From Ambrosia x helenae (lineage: Eukaryota; Streptophyta; Magnoliopsida; Asterales; Asteraceae), in NCBI GenBank assembly GCA_030844895.1, contig CM061228.1:135885068-135949067 (forward strand): 64,000 nucleotides of DNA. The letters are read 5' to 3'. Within the stretch, counting starts at the first letter, position 1; every line of letters starts with the position of its first letter. Positions 12,291 through 23,811 of this stretch are shown one piece after another. Both the position numbers and the translations under genes were made by a program. The notes under the pieces were generated by a model. The model saw nothing but the letters and a program-made list of their open reading frames with translations. It had not been told where the DNA came from and did no database searches.

Positions 12291-12873
12291 ATGCTGTAGC
12301 ATAACTTTATAAAAGTAGGATATAAAAACTCAATTTGTATTAACTGCACTATGTTCATGCATGGCATATTTTTGTTCCATCAATCGGTCTTGAAGCCAAT
12401 CATTTCTGTAAAAATGTGGTCTGGTATGCCCCATACCTACTAACAATTGTACAGCTTAGTGTCTACTTGATTATTCAGTCTCTTAAATATGTTATATACA
12501 TGTGTATGTGTCATTTTGATTGGATGTATGTTTCTTTGTTTGTTCATTTCTACATTGTAAAGTGGGTGTTTTGTTTATGTTGTATACTGTTTTGTTTTTT
12601 TAATTGATTAAAAGGGACAAGAGTGTAAACAAGAGACAGAAAGTAATGCCAAACGAGAGACCGAAAGCGAAACCAAATGAAGTAAGATTAACAATATTTG
12701 GCAGTTTTAGCTACCCACACTATTCATGTAAATTACTCTAGGATATATGATTAGAAAAACTAAGATAGAAGTATCCATATTTGCTTATTCTACTCAATAG
12801 ATCTGTCCAACACACTAGCTAAGTAGACAATGGTAGGAACCACACTAGGGCGTATTTGAGGGTGTGCGACCGC
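12291..12873. other. AT-rich spacer; nothing recognised
   Basis: Only short non-descript frames and no repeat ends, apart from the GCGACCGC target-site copy at 12866-12873 that belongs to the next element. Confidence 0.4.
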
Positions 12874-13528
12874 CAGGGCCGGTCCTGAAAATTTAAGTGC
12901 CCGGGCCGAGCTGTAAAAATTGTGCCCCTTAGCCTTAGCTTTAGACCTTAACGAAATAAATAATATAAACTATTTTTAAGCTACAATTAAAGTAATATCA
13001 AATTGATGGATCAAAATTTATTTCCCGCTTAGGTTGTAGTCTAACAGTAGAGACAAACCCTCTTGGGGGAGGTTGGGAGTTCGAATCCCACAAAGTATGA
13101 AAATATAAATGGGTGAAAGTTTAGAAATTAAAAAAAAATGTTTCATAACAAAAATAAAAGTTCAAAAGGAAGTCAAAACCAATCGGTAAAAAGTAAAAAA
13201 CAACTAAGTATGAGCCCTCTTCATTTCATCTTATAAATCTTCTTTAGTCCTACACTAATTATTAAACCTGCAATTTTTTTTTCTCAAACAATTTCAATTT
13301 CTTTTTAAATTCTTAGCCTCTCTCAACATTTCTTTACTTCCTGTTTATATAAACTACCATTCACTTTGATTAATACTTGATTAACAATTTTGGGGCTCAA
13401 ACATACAAAAATCCATCGCACTAAGGACATCACTGTTAAGAAACTTGAATTGCCGGAGGGTCAATGTGCCCCCAAGAAATTGGGCCCGGGCCGGGAGTCC
13501 TTCCCGCACCCCTTAAGGGCCGGCCCTG
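12874..13528. mobile_element. Non-autonomous hAT element with perfect 8-bp TSD
   Basis: The ends are CAGGGCCGGTCCTGA and, as reverse complement of the right end, CAGGGCCGGCCCTTAAGG. This is the CAGGGCCGG terminal repeat of a plant hAT group. Both sides carry the direct repeat GCGACCGC (12866-12873 and 13529-13536). The 655-bp interior has no transposase. Near 13027-13094 it holds a tRNA-like segment (separate entry). Confidence 0.9.
13027..13094 (+). other. tRNA-like segment with pol III A and B boxes (SINE-like remnant)
   Basis: TAGTCTAACAG (13037-13047) fits the A-box consensus. AGTTCGAATCC (13078-13088) matches the B box at all but one position. They are 30 nt apart, in the order and spacing of a tRNA gene. 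A full cloverleaf cannot be drawn (imperfect T stem, no clear acceptor stem), so this is a tRNA-derived relic, not a tRNA gene. It lies inside the hAT element. Confidence 0.4.
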
Positions 13529-13687
13529 GCGACCGCACAGGGTCCATGTTTTAGAGGGAACTAGGTTTTTTTCTCGTTAAGAAACCATAGGTCGATAACA
13601 TATATAAATTTTGGTAGTAATATCATGTTCTAGCTAGCAAAGGGTTCAACAAGTCAATAAACAAGTCAATAAACATCTGTCATTAAC

Positions 13688-13988
13688 AAGGTTTTCAGAA
13701 CCGGACCGGACGTCGAACCGGACCCTCAGGTGGTTCACCGGTCCAACCAGTCCGACCGGTCCAACGAACCGGGCCAAAAAATGCTTCGAAACCCAAAATA
13801 TCAAAAAAATAATAAAAAAAAACCGGTCCGACCACCGGTTTTCCGGTTCGATCGGCCGGTTTTCCGGTCCGACCGGCCGGTTTTCCGGTCCGAAGCCGGT
13901 TCGCTGTAGAAACGGTTCAACCACCCGAACCGGACCGGTCCAGGTCCCGGAGCCCGGTCCGACCGGCCGGTCCGGTTTTCAAAACTCT
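13688..13988. mobile_element. GC-rich hAT-like MITE of repeated ACCGGTCCGACCGG words
   Basis: Inverted ends AAGGTTTTCAGAACCGG and AGAGTTTTGAAAACCGG (right end reverse-complemented) bound a 300-bp block of ACCGGWCCGGNCCG palindromic words, strikingly GC-rich in an AT-rich setting. It lies among direct repeats of ACAAGTCAATAAACATC (about 13648-13678 and 13998-14015), and no unambiguous TSD is seen. Frames on the minus strand are side effects of the repeated words. Confidence 0.6.
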
Positions 13989-15374
13989 GGTTAACCAACA
14001 AGTCAATAAACATCAGATTTAGACTGTAAACTTGATATGTTATATAACAACTGAATGTAATTAAGCAATATTATGAACATGCAAATAACCTAGTTGCGTT
14101 TCATCAAAAATTAAGTGCTATTTTGTATTGTTGAATCAAAAATACCTTTACTCTGTTTTGACTTTGATTTGCTTTGTTTATCTTCTCTTCTTCTTCGTCT
14201 TTCCATGTCTGATTCCATTTAAAAAAAAAAATTATCAGAAACGAGAATGAGAAAATGACAGAATTAAGTGATAATCTAATGATAAAACGCACCTAAATAT
14301 TTTGAAGACATTATGCTTTGTTTTTTGTTGTTTCTTCGTCAATCTGGGTGTTTGATCTGTGTGTGTGTTTTTGATTGATTTTGGATGTGTAAGAAACCCT
14401 AATTAAATGAGGTTTGATGATTTGTGTTTATGAATTTTAGTGATAACCGTCGTGGATTTTGAATTCGCGGTTTTATTTTTGTATTTTTTAAAACGCGTTT
14501 AAATGTTTTAATGACTAATTTACCCCTGGTTAGATTTAAACGCCAATGGTTAATAGATCTGATCATTTTGAAATCTAATGGTCCAGATTGCTTCTTATGC
14601 TTCTTATGTTAAGAGGCTTTTATACAATATATCTTCCCTAATAGTAATACTATATACAAGTTGGAGGTGCTCCAAATGGAATATGTTGTTAAGATATCAT
14701 GTACAGATTCTCGGGGATACATGTTATGAACCACAAGCTGTTTATAAACATTGAATTCTGTCTGACTGTTTATGTAGGCAGCTATTTGAAGAACATGGCA
14801 ATGCCAAGGCCTTTGTAAACACTATTATTAATGATGGATTCTGTCGTAATGAATGCTTCTATACATGACAAGAACATTGTCCCATGTTATATATATACTA
14901 TAATGCTAGCCAGCATACCCTTCCACTTGTGTTTCCATGTCCCCTTGTCAAGTCAGCTAGTACGTGTTTCACGTTCTCCCTCTTTAAATATCTTTTTGTT
15001 TTGTTAAAGAAGATATATCATCGAACGAACCATCATATAACATTGTAGTATAAAGAAGACGAGTCGGAACAAGTGTACAAAGCCCGAGTGGGAGTAGGTA
15101 AAACATATCTAGCACTAAATGGTTAAAAATGATTTGGCGCAAAAAAGGCCTCGACTTCATGCCCTAATCAAAATACTTGTCATTTTAAGGCCGAACGATC
15201 TTGTCATCTTGATCGATCTTTTCAATATATATATGGTTTTCAAATATCAATATTAATTTGAACTTATAGAGAACACCTAACTAAAATATCCTATCAAATA
15301 AAGATAACCCAAAGTCGTTAAGTTAGAGACCTTAAAAATATGTTACACGTAATACATTACATATTTTAGATATA
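13989..15374. other. No gene; includes a probable worn Helitron 5' end near 14400-14632
   Basis: Read on the minus strand from about 14632, TATATTGTATAAAAGCC, CTCTTAACATAAGAAGC and AATCTGGACCATTAGAT resemble the 5' part of plant Helitrons. I find no matching 3' hairpin before 11639, so it is probably truncated. The remainder (14640-15374) is AT-rich and unassigned. Confidence 0.35.
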
Positions 15375-15717
15375 TTAGTGGGAAACCCGCGCTACGCGGC
15401 GGGATGATTAATATCTGTAGCATTCTATCACTAATCACAACTAGGTTTTGAGTAAAATTTAAATCGAGATGTAGATAAAATAAGCGCATTGAAACGGTAT
15501 ACTAGAAATTTATAAAACACCGTGTTTTTAAAATTTACAAAACGAAAACACGAGATCCCCAAATTAAGCTATAATAATAAAATAATGAAATATATAATCC
15601 CAAAGTTGTTAAATGGATTCTTGTGTGGGCAAATTGTAAGTTTTGTAAGCAGAGCAAAAAAGTTATAAGCCAGTTTGCAATAAAATAAAACTATTGGTGC
15701 TCAAATTTGAAAACTTA

Positions 15718-16003
15718 GGGGATGAGGCGCTCCACTTGGTTTTTTTCAACTTCACTGATTTCTACCAATTTTGCACTGCCACATCACTTCACTGAAACAG
15801 TTTTTTGGAGGCAGCACTCCACTGGAAATAAAATAAAGAAAAAGACAAAAGGGGGAGAGACAAACTCACGGGTACCCATATGTTAACAATCTCACGGAAA
15901 CCCTCCACAGATTCACTGCCAGCACCTCTGACAGCGATGTTACCGTGCTGGTAGAGGGGTACCCGTGAGCATTTCTGGTCGTGCCCGCGACACCTGGAAT
16001 AAT
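15718..16003 (-). mobile_element. Harbinger-like MITE (relative of the element at 58664-59634)
   Basis: Starts after TTA with GGGGATGAGGCGCTCC. Read on the minus strand, CACGGGTACCCCT...ACCAGCACGGTAAC and CAGTGAAGTGATGTGGCAG match both ends of the gene-bearing Harbinger-type element at 58664-59634. The other end is approximate and no perfect TSD pair is seen. It lies within the Helitron. Confidence 0.45.
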
Positions 16004-16232
16004 TGAGCGGAAGACAGACGCCTCTACATAAGATAAAAACATACGTCAACATAAAAACATAAAGTAGAAGACAATGCGCAAATACACCCATAATAAACAA
16101 ACAGGAAAATAGCTTGGCCATTTTCAAGGAAGTGCGGCTCCATCCCCTCACGCGAAAAAAGGCAACAAAAACTAGCCAGCAAGAGCACAAACTCACTCAC
16201 TTTATCCATGTTTACAGGTGTGACCTAGCGGA

Positions 16233-16786
16233 TCAACACCTTGTACCACTCTTGTTCAGAATAACTTCCCATTGGGAATCCTTCAATTTGGCCTTGGCTG
16301 GAATCACCGGCTACTTCACTGGCACAGGGATCATCGTCTGCTTGATCCAAAAGAACCTATTCTTCCAATCATATAGTCTCTTTAGCGGGTCGTTGCAAAC
16401 AGGCGAGGGACCTGAACGCGAAGAGAAGGAATACCACTAGACACTCTTGTTTAGCCGATAAAAAGTGTTACGTGTCAAAAGTCGGCAAATTTACTTAAAC
16501 CGACAACAAAATTCAATCCGAGTCACCCTCATGACACCAAAGGGACCCAGTTGATTGATGTGAAGCCTGTAGCTGATCAACAAATTGGCAAAGAAAGTGG
16601 TGGTCGGCAACCGGAAACGATCATGGATGAAGTCACTGGCATAGAAGGCCATCTTTCCCCTAAAGATAATCCAGCACAATGGAGTTTTTTTGCCAGGTAT
16701 TACGGCCCACACTTAGCCGGAAGGCCATAAAGCTCACAAATTTCTTCAAAGCCTTTTCTCCCCCATTTTAAAGTGGCGATATCCAT
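16233..16786 (-). pseudogene. Decayed 'putative gypsy type transposon' (Transposase_28-like) gene fragment
   Basis: Pieces in order on the minus strand: WGRKGFEEICELYGLPAKCG; then, after a frameshift near 16705, KMAFYASDFIHDRFRLP, NLLISYRLHINQLGPFGVMR and VTRIEFCCRF; then, past an in-frame stop at 16491, TRNTFYRLNKSV, a stop at 16437, WYSFSSRSG, LYDWKNRFFWIKQTMIPVPV, a stop at 16311, and WEVILNKSG. The layout (FRLP..F...L..Y.LH.NQL.P.GV.R...FE..CR, then WYSF..RSG, then W..RFFW) is that of the plant family annotated as putative gypsy-type transposon/transposase 28, found in large plant retroelements. One frameshift and three nonsense codons make it a clear pseudogene. It is probably cargo of the Helitron. 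Confidence 0.6.
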
Positions 16787-18593
16787 TGTTTGGGAATGGT
16801 TCTTTTGTTTTCCTTCGTGGTCAGATATGATCTTAGAAAGAAAACGATGAAACTTAAATTGGACGACTAGAAGAACCACCGAAAAACTTAAAGAACAATT
16901 GGAAATTTTGAGGATTAGTCCGAAAGCTTGAAGGTCACCAGAAAGCTTAAAGAAACTTCTTGGTCGTCGGAGTGAAATTGAGAAGAAATTGGGAAGTGTA
17001 ATGCAAAAAATGAAGTTGGGTGGAATATTTATACCCATCGCATTTAATGTGATAGGGAAGGGTACATAAAAAGGAGCCACAGGATGATTGACATGTCAGA
17101 TAGGAGGCTGATATGGCGCTCATGCACCACGCATGGTCTCAAGCATCTGACAGAAAACGAAAAGGCAACTGACACATGTGACAACTGACATCAGAGCATG
17201 GCAACCATCAAGTTAGGCGCAGAGAAGTCATTTCAAATTTCAAAACTCCCCGCCTATTCACCACTTATTTTATTCAAATTCCTCTAACCATCCGCACCCG
17301 CAGGTGATGTTAACCCAACTTAACGTCACCCACATCCGCAGGTGACGAAAACCAAAATCAACGTCAATAGCATGAGCCTAAGCAGTTAATACGGTAAACT
17401 ATCAGTATTTGCCGAATACACACACACACACACACTAAAACCTATATACTAAAGATTAACATATCCAATTCTTATCTCAGTAGCTAATATCATGAAGTTA
17501 TATCACACAAAACCCTAAAGGCCTACATGCCCAATTGATACAACGCAAAAGATAACAAAAGCAAAACCCTAAGGTCTGTGATACAAGATACGACATAAAA
17601 ACCTCTTGAACATGAATAAGCAGCAATATAAGATAAACGTTTTTTAATAAACGCCTTAGGTTTGAATTACGTTCTAGATGTCGAATTAGGTCGATTGGTC
17701 GAGCCGCAGTGTATTTGCATATACGTATTTACTAGGTTATCCTCAGGTGCTTCCCAAGATAGATAAATCTAATATATGAAGTTACAAAATGTGTGTACCG
17801 TAAAATGAATAGATCATTTTTTCAGGGGAAAAATCGAAAGGATCAACACTCCATAACTCATAAAACCTACTTCTAATTCTACATATGCACATCTTGCTCA
17901 AGTGAAGTCTCTATACAATTTTGTCACTTCCTCTAGCCATTTTAAAGCTGTAATGTGAACCTGAAAAATAAAACAACCAAATTGGTATCAAATGATATGT
18001 TATGATAATGATTGATTTAAGAAGCGAGCATGGTGGGGTGATTAATTATCACTTATCAGTTAGAGATTTACTTGGTGTCTAAGAATCAGAAGCTACTTCT
18101 AACCGGCTTAGCAACCTTTGTAATCAATATTCCTAGCAACACCAATGAAAATACAAAAAAGTTAGATTCTTACCAAACCGACTACATGTGTGAATATATA
18201 TATATATGTAGCTAGAGGGTTTTTATATGTAAAAGTAGATTCAAAACCATATATACTATCTTAATATGATTAGTGACTTGCCTAGACATGATTAATAAAT
18301 TATCTGAACAAATTATGTTTTTTTTTTCTGCATGAAGAAAACTCATTAAAAAGTCATTTATCCCCCTTTTGTATAGCATTATGGTGTTCATTGAAAATAT
18401 AATAAAACGTTCGTTAATTTGGTGTATTCTTTTTAGAAAAATGCCGTATATAAAAGTTACTAACATTTAAAAATTATGGAGGGAAGTGGATGTCTCATAA
18501 GAGAGGAAAAGACATTTGAAGAGAAATCAAGAGGTGTGAAATTTTCTCACTACGTGGTATACACCATTTCGTTTATTATATAATATAGATAGA

Positions 18594-19222
18594 TATATTT
18601 CTTTATGAATATACTAAACACTTCACTCACCAACTCTACCGGTCAAATCTTTTAGCAGTTGCATTATGTGACCATCAAATTCTATTGCGGATTCTTCACC
18701 ATGTGATTTGCATATGTTCCCAACTTCTGAACAACCTTATCATATCCTAAAGTATATTTGGTTTCTCTCTTTCGGCCCCAACTCACAACCAATAATCTTG
18801 TTCTATGATTAATTCGAATAATTACATGGACAAGCACCTCTGTGCTTAAAGGTTCTATTCTGGTGACTGTTTATTTACTTTATAATATATGGACATGTTA
18901 TTTTTCCTTTTTTTTTTTTTTTTTTTGTCATAAAGTTTATTCTCCCATTTGTCTAATTCGAATCGTGATTTTTATTACTAGACTTTTAGGGGTGAGAAGT
19001 ATTTGTCAAAACATGAAAATAACAACCCCTATGCTTATAATAATTTTCTGTCGCACAATTTAAGCGAAACTCTTATGATAGGAAAATATTTAACTACAAA
19101 ATGTTAATCTTTAGGGGAAGAGGTGGTCATTACACTATGGTTAATTTTATCATACCCAATCATTTTATGCCACCTTTACTTTTCACATTTGATCACATCC
19201 ATCACTAAACACATGAATGGTC
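18594..19222. other. AT-rich spacer with T-run; no gene
   Basis: Contains a ~20-nt T run near 18906-18926 and no recognisable repeat end. It ends with the ATCACACC target site of the next MITE (19223-19230). Confidence 0.4.
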
Positions 19223-19230
19223 ATCACACC

Positions 19231-19655
19231 TAGGGATGACAAAAAAAAACCCGAGCCCGACGGGTATACCCGAAACCCGAAGCATTTGGGATGAGTATAC
19301 CCGATACCCGACGAGTATGGGCCGGGTTTGGTATTGGAAACAAAATATTTCGTGGGTATGGTACGAGTATGGTATTAGGTGATACCGGACCCGATTACCT
19401 GAAACTAAATACCCATCTACCCGAAACATATACCCGAAGACTTTTAAGTTTTATATATATCTTTTCTTAACTATTTTTTTAGTAATGTTTCATTCTAATA
19501 GATTCATTATTTGAAAAATAAACTTTTCATCTAAAATATATATTCTAATAACATTATTATTTATATTTCTATGCTATGAAATATAAAAATAGTTTTCAAA
19601 ATTCGTATTATAATATATATTTACATTTTAAATGTTTCATGGATTATTATGGTGA

Positions 19656-19693
<38 letters not shown>

Positions 19694-19929
19694 CTTATTA
19701 CAATTTCATATATTCTAGATTTTTTAAAACATAAGACTCTAAAAGAAAATAAAAAAAAATACATATACATGCAAATACCAACGGGTATACCCGATATCCG
19801 CGGGTTTGCTCTATACCCGATGGGTAATACCTGACAAATACCTGACGAGTAATGAGACGGGTATGGTATTAGATTTTATAATCGGGTATGGGTATGGTAT
19901 TAGCCAAACCCGACCCGTTGCCATCACTA
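19231..19929. mobile_element. hAT-like MITE A (TAGGGATGAC... type), TSD ATCACACC
   Basis: Ends TAGGGATGACAAAAAAAAAC and TAGTGATGGCAACGGGTCGG (right end reverse-complemented) are imperfect inverted repeats. The interior repeats ACCCGA/TCGGGTATACCCG words at both flanks, with a (TA)n microsatellite at about 19658-19692. The left TSD is ATCACACC (19223-19230). The right TSD is split by the next MITE: ATCAC (19930-19934) plus ACC (20489-20491) rebuilds ATCACACC exactly. Confidence 0.8.
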
Positions 19930-19934
19930 ATCAC

Positions 19935-20480
19935 TAGGCCTGTAAACGAATCAAACGAACACGAACACAAGCGTGTTCGTGTTCGTTCATCAAGAAATTT
20001 GTCGTGTTCGTGTTCGTTTATGTTCGTTCAATTAAAACCTAAACGAACAGTTCAAGCACATAAACGAACATTAATGAACACAAACAAAAACAAGTTTAAT
20101 AAAGTTTCATCACAATTCAACCAAGTCTAATACATCACAATGCAACCAAAACAAAATCTAAATTAGTAGGGTTATGGAGTGTGAAGAAGAAGGGAGGTGG
20201 GGCTGTGAAGTGTAGAGAGCGGCTGATATGTTTATAATGTTAGGGTTATGATTAAATTTTAGAACATATCAAATATATTGTATATAATATAATATGAATT
20301 AAGGTTACTTAACCAAAGGGAAATAAATAATAAAAATAAAGTAAAGTTTAATTAAACGAACATAAACGAACATAAATGAAAGAACAAAGCGTGTGTTCAT
20401 GTTCGTTCGTTTAATTAAACGAACTTTCCGCCGAATAGTTCACGAACAGTTCATGAACGTTCGGTTAGTTTACAGGCCTA
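19935..20480. mobile_element. hAT-like MITE B (TAGGCCTGTAAAC type), inserted at the edge of MITE A
   Basis: Perfect inverted ends TAGGCCTGTAAAC / GTTTACAGGCCTA and a perfect 8-bp TSD CTAATCAC at 19927-19934 and 20481-20488. The interior is built of CGTGTTCGTTC/GAACGAACAC words near both ends. Its target overlaps the last three bases of MITE A plus MITE A's TSD, which orders the two insertions. No transposase. Confidence 0.9.
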
Positions 20481-20491
20481 CTAATCACACC

Positions 20492-21081
20492 ATCACTAAA
20501 TCATTTCTCACCAATCAAAAAAAAAAAAAAATCAATAACAACTCATCCCAAACAAACCACCCATCCACCCTACACACCTTTTACGGTTGTGACATACATA
20601 ACGAATCTGATGGTTCTCACCGTGATAGGGGGGGGGGGGAGGTACCACTAAACATCACAGTTATTTATCACAGACCACCCGACCCCCCTCAGCGACCCAA
20701 AACTAAGGTTGTCTGTACTATACTAAAATTTTAGGACTCAAACAAGGTCGTCTCCGATAAGTATAAAAATGTTTTAGGCATGGGGCCATTACAAATAAAT
20801 ATCGAGCCCTTGTCCATCACCTTCCCTTTCGAATTCTCCCGCCCTCACACATGTTAAGCCCACAAAATTGTTTTTTGACGTTGTTTAAATTTCATTTTGG
20901 GTTGAGTTTGTTTTGATAGGTTTAATAATATAGTGGATTTTGGACCTTATTAGATGAATTAATGTTATTGGCGGGGTATGTGAATTTTGGGGCAATAGCG
21001 GTGACTTGTCGCCACTAATAGTGTCGCCGCTATTGCATGTCGCACGAAGTTACTTTGCATGTTGTACAAAGTTACTTTAGC
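20492..21081. other. No gene; G12 run and worn CACTA-like subterminal words
   Basis: A 12-G run lies at 20628-20639. From about 20985 to 21080, AGCGGTGACTTGTCGCCACT and GTGTCGCCGCTATTGC resemble the TAGCGGCGAC words of plant CACTA ends. Similar words resume at 31680-31760 on the other side of the retrotransposon, so that element landed inside this repeat. Confidence 0.4.
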
Positions 21082-21086
21082 CGTTT

Positions 21087-23678
21087 TGTCACACCCTCAA
21101 AATCCACTTGCGGAGTTTTACCGCGAGGCGCATGACAAACCAGGATCCAAGTCAACGATCACAATAAACAAATCTAAATGAACATATGCAATTTCAAAAA
21201 CATAGTTTAAAATCCCCAAATACAGCGGAAGCTTATTCTCAAAACATAATCCATAAGTAAACCAAATTATTCAATGTTTGAAAAACCATGCAACCCTAAC
21301 TAGACGCCGTGCAGACGCGTGCGCCCTAGTTCCGTAGTGCTACCTTAGCGACCTGAGAAAACATGTAAGAGTTACGTCAGCACAAAAATGCTGGTGAGTT
21401 CACAGGTTTTGTAATCAAAGTATCAAGTTCAACCTGTCCATACTATATCAATTTGTAAACCAAGTACGCTAGCTAGGCGTATGTTTTGTTACTACTACGA
21501 TTGGAAAACCATTACTAACTCGCAAACCAGATGTTGTGCCCGAATAGTAAACCTGTTCCTGTTTGAGACAATATGCACTCGCCCGACCCTCCAAGCCGAC
21601 GAGCGGGGTTGGTTACTCTCAATAGATCTATTCACATTTCCCCGTTGTGCTAACCCGCACATTCATGGTTTCCCCCGGGACTTCCAAAGATCGTATAGTA
21701 AACCATAGAAACCCATAGTATGACAGTTGTTACCAAAACATAAGTTTAACACATGTTTTCTCCCCCAAAAAGTGAAACCAGTTAAAAGAGGGGCCGTAAA
21801 CTCACCTTAGGTTGCGTTACTTCGTAATACGAATAAAATCAGCAAGCTATGCTAGTCCCGTAAGACAGCGACCTAACATGTGACAGTTACAAGTAATTAG
21901 ACTAATAACCCGTAGGTTAGTTAGTCCCTAGATGTCCAGACCATAACCAAGTTCGTTTGAAAACACTGTGACTGTTAAATTAACCCAATGTACAAGACTC
22001 GACATCCCATTGGTGACCCGAGACTCCCCGTGTTATACTTGCACTCTCAAACATACAATTATGCAATCACACTTAACATACGTTAAAATCCAACAAGTTG
22101 TAACACGTAGTTCAAGTATCACGTAAATAAGTCCGAGCACATGTTACTAAGTTACTAGGTATGTTACGGGGTTCCTAGCATGTTCCTAGGTGTCCAATCA
22201 GGTCCCGAAATGCTAAATTACACTTACAGCAGCAGTACAGGCGATTAGGAAAAGTCAACTAGTGATTACGTGGGTCAACAGGCATTTAGGAAGGCTAATC
22301 GCCTATACTATAGGCGATTAGGGTCATGCGGTATGCAAATCATGAGTTTATAGGCGATTACGTCGTAAGGCATGCAATTCAGGGCTTAACTAGCAATTAG
22401 GATCGTAAATGCATGAAGTAAAGGCAATTAGGCCCCTATTCGCCTATACTATAGGCGAATAGGATCCCATCTCAGGCGATTAGCCTCCTATTCGCCTATA
22501 GCATAGGCGAATAGGATCCCTACTCGCCTTTAGCCCAGCTGTTCCAGTTTTTCGCGCGTTTAACACTCCAAATCAGATCCAGAACGTGTGTAAACATCAA
22601 ATATCAATCAAACAACCATATCAAACATATTTCAATCAAAATCCTTCGTTTAACCTCGTTCTATCAGTCCTGCATGCAACCATGTATCCCAAAAACAATA
22701 CACATAGCATGAAACATCACATTAACATGCATAACCGTAACCCTAATGAACAATTACTCAGATTTCATCAACATGCTATCATCATCAATCTGTAACTACC
22801 TTAATATCATGTTAACAATCCTTCTTGAATCACAAAAACCCTAGCTTTTAATTATAAACACACATACAACATGCATAATAGCTATAATCCAATTAACAAT
22901 GATTATTAACGAATTTCAGAAGACACATACGTTTATAAACAGGTCTGGACCATTAGGGATTCAATAAAAACATTATTAAAGATTGCATGAATGAAAACCA
23001 CACCTTAGATTTATGATAGATTGATGTAATAGGCTTGAAATCTTGTGTTTTGATCCAAAATCGTGTTCCAGAGGTTGTGTGTGTGTTGGGGCGAGTTGTG
23101 GGACGACTAGGGTTGTTATAATGAAGTTTAGGAGGTCAAGTATTGTATTTATAGGCGTTTTTAGTCGTCAGGTACGTTACAGGCGAGTACGCAGCAGCAT
23201 CAGGCGAATAGGGCTCCTAATCGCCTATAGTATAGGCGATTAGGGCCTACTCGCCCTCCCTATAGGCGATTACAGCTGCTAATCGCCTATAGGGTCTGGT
23301 CTAGCGTATTTGGCGCGTTAAACTCCGTTTTAACATATGTTAACATGTTTTCACATACCGACAAGTCACATAATGATTGTAAACACATAATACTTGCAAA
23401 CAAACACATTCACACTCGTTCACCAATTCCCGGGACTCGAGACTTGTATGTTCCCTATGCTCTGACGATTCTACGAATCGTCACCCTTTGTACACTTGGT
23501 TAAGGACTGACATCTAATGAGCCTCTAGGCTAACATCTAATGATCCTCTATGCTAAACTAACAGTTCCCGAACCGTAACACGACTCAACTAACCCAGTTA
23601 AGTATAATATACACGTGACTCGCTAAGGTAGACTTTAATCTAGATAGCGTTGTTAACCGGAATTTGCCGGGTGTCACA
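21087..23678 (-). repeat. Downstream (3') LTR of the Tekay-type element
   Basis: Begins TGTCACACCCTC and ends GGGTGTCACA on the plus strand. It contains four ~27-bp palindromes built on TCGCC...GGCGA (22295-22321, 22436-22462, 22488-22514, 23217-23243) plus scattered half-sites. Same length as its partner at 29037-31628. Small frames here (21481-21708, 22586-22795, 23043-23243) recur in the partner LTR and are not genes. Confidence 0.97.
22295..22514. repeat. Array of 27-bp palindromes within the LTR
   Basis: Palindromes at 22295-22321 (arms CTAATCGCC/GGCGATTAG), 22436-22462 and 22488-22514 (arms CTATTCGCC/GGCGAATAG). A fourth is at 23217-23243 with CTAATCGCC arms. The two arm types differ by a compensated A/T swap, so pairing is kept. 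The equivalent sites in the other LTR are 7,950 bp downstream. Confidence 0.85.
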
Positions 23679-23694
23679 TCATCCCCACGTTAAA
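23679..23694 (-). promoter_or_regulatory. Polypurine tract of the Tekay-type element
   Basis: On the coding strand, AACGTGGGGATGA abuts the downstream LTR (TGTGACACC...), the standard place for plus-strand priming. A near copy with an LTR-end-like TGTCACA is repeated 115 bp further inside (23787-23810). Confidence 0.75.
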
Positions 23695-23696
23695 AG

Positions 23697-23715
23697 AATT
23701 TTCGTCCCGAAAATT
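23697..23715 (-). other. Hairpin beside the polypurine tract, copy 1
   Basis: AATTTTCG-TCC-CGAAAATT is a perfect 8-bp stem with a 3-nt loop, 18 nt from the LTR. Counterparts with different but still paired stems are at 23812-23830 and, in the gag-only element, 38541-38557. Compensated changes suggest selection for the fold. Confidence 0.7.
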
Positions 23716-23811
23716 GCACAAGTACCAAAAGGAATAACAAAAGAAACAGACAAAAGATAGAAACCAAGAATGAGATTTCCCCGAGTTGTCACATCATCCC
23801 ACGTTAAAAAG

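Larger units (their letters stand above)
15375..18589 (-). mobile_element. Non-autonomous Helitron (about 3.2 kb) carrying a retroelement gene fragment
   Basis: On the minus strand it starts TCTATATTATATAATAAACG at 18589 after an A; an alternative TC start lies 4 bp upstream. It ends with the hairpin CCCGCCGCGTAGCGCGGG followed by CTAA at 15375 and then T. This terminal arrangement matches the Helitron at 6332-11638, and the 5' ends of the two are alike. Inside are a Harbinger-like MITE (15718-16003), a decayed transposon gene (16233-16786) and a (CA)n microsatellite at about 17418-17434. No Rep/helicase is seen. Confidence 0.65.

Noticed and set aside
13646..14013. Two overlapping minus-strand frames rich in Arg/Pro/Gly
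   Set aside because: Generated by the ACCGGTCCG word repeats of a MITE.
16114..16440. 108-codon plus-strand frame
   Set aside because: Antisense shadow of the decayed transposon gene on the minus strand.
20393..20734. 113-codon plus-strand frame crossing the end of MITE B
   Set aside because: It straddles a transposon boundary and a homopolymer run.
22240..23300. Regular palindromes spaced by variable sequence, reminiscent of a CRISPR array
   Set aside because: Spacing is irregular, the repeats are inverted palindromes inside an LTR of a plant retrotransposon, and both LTRs carry the same set.
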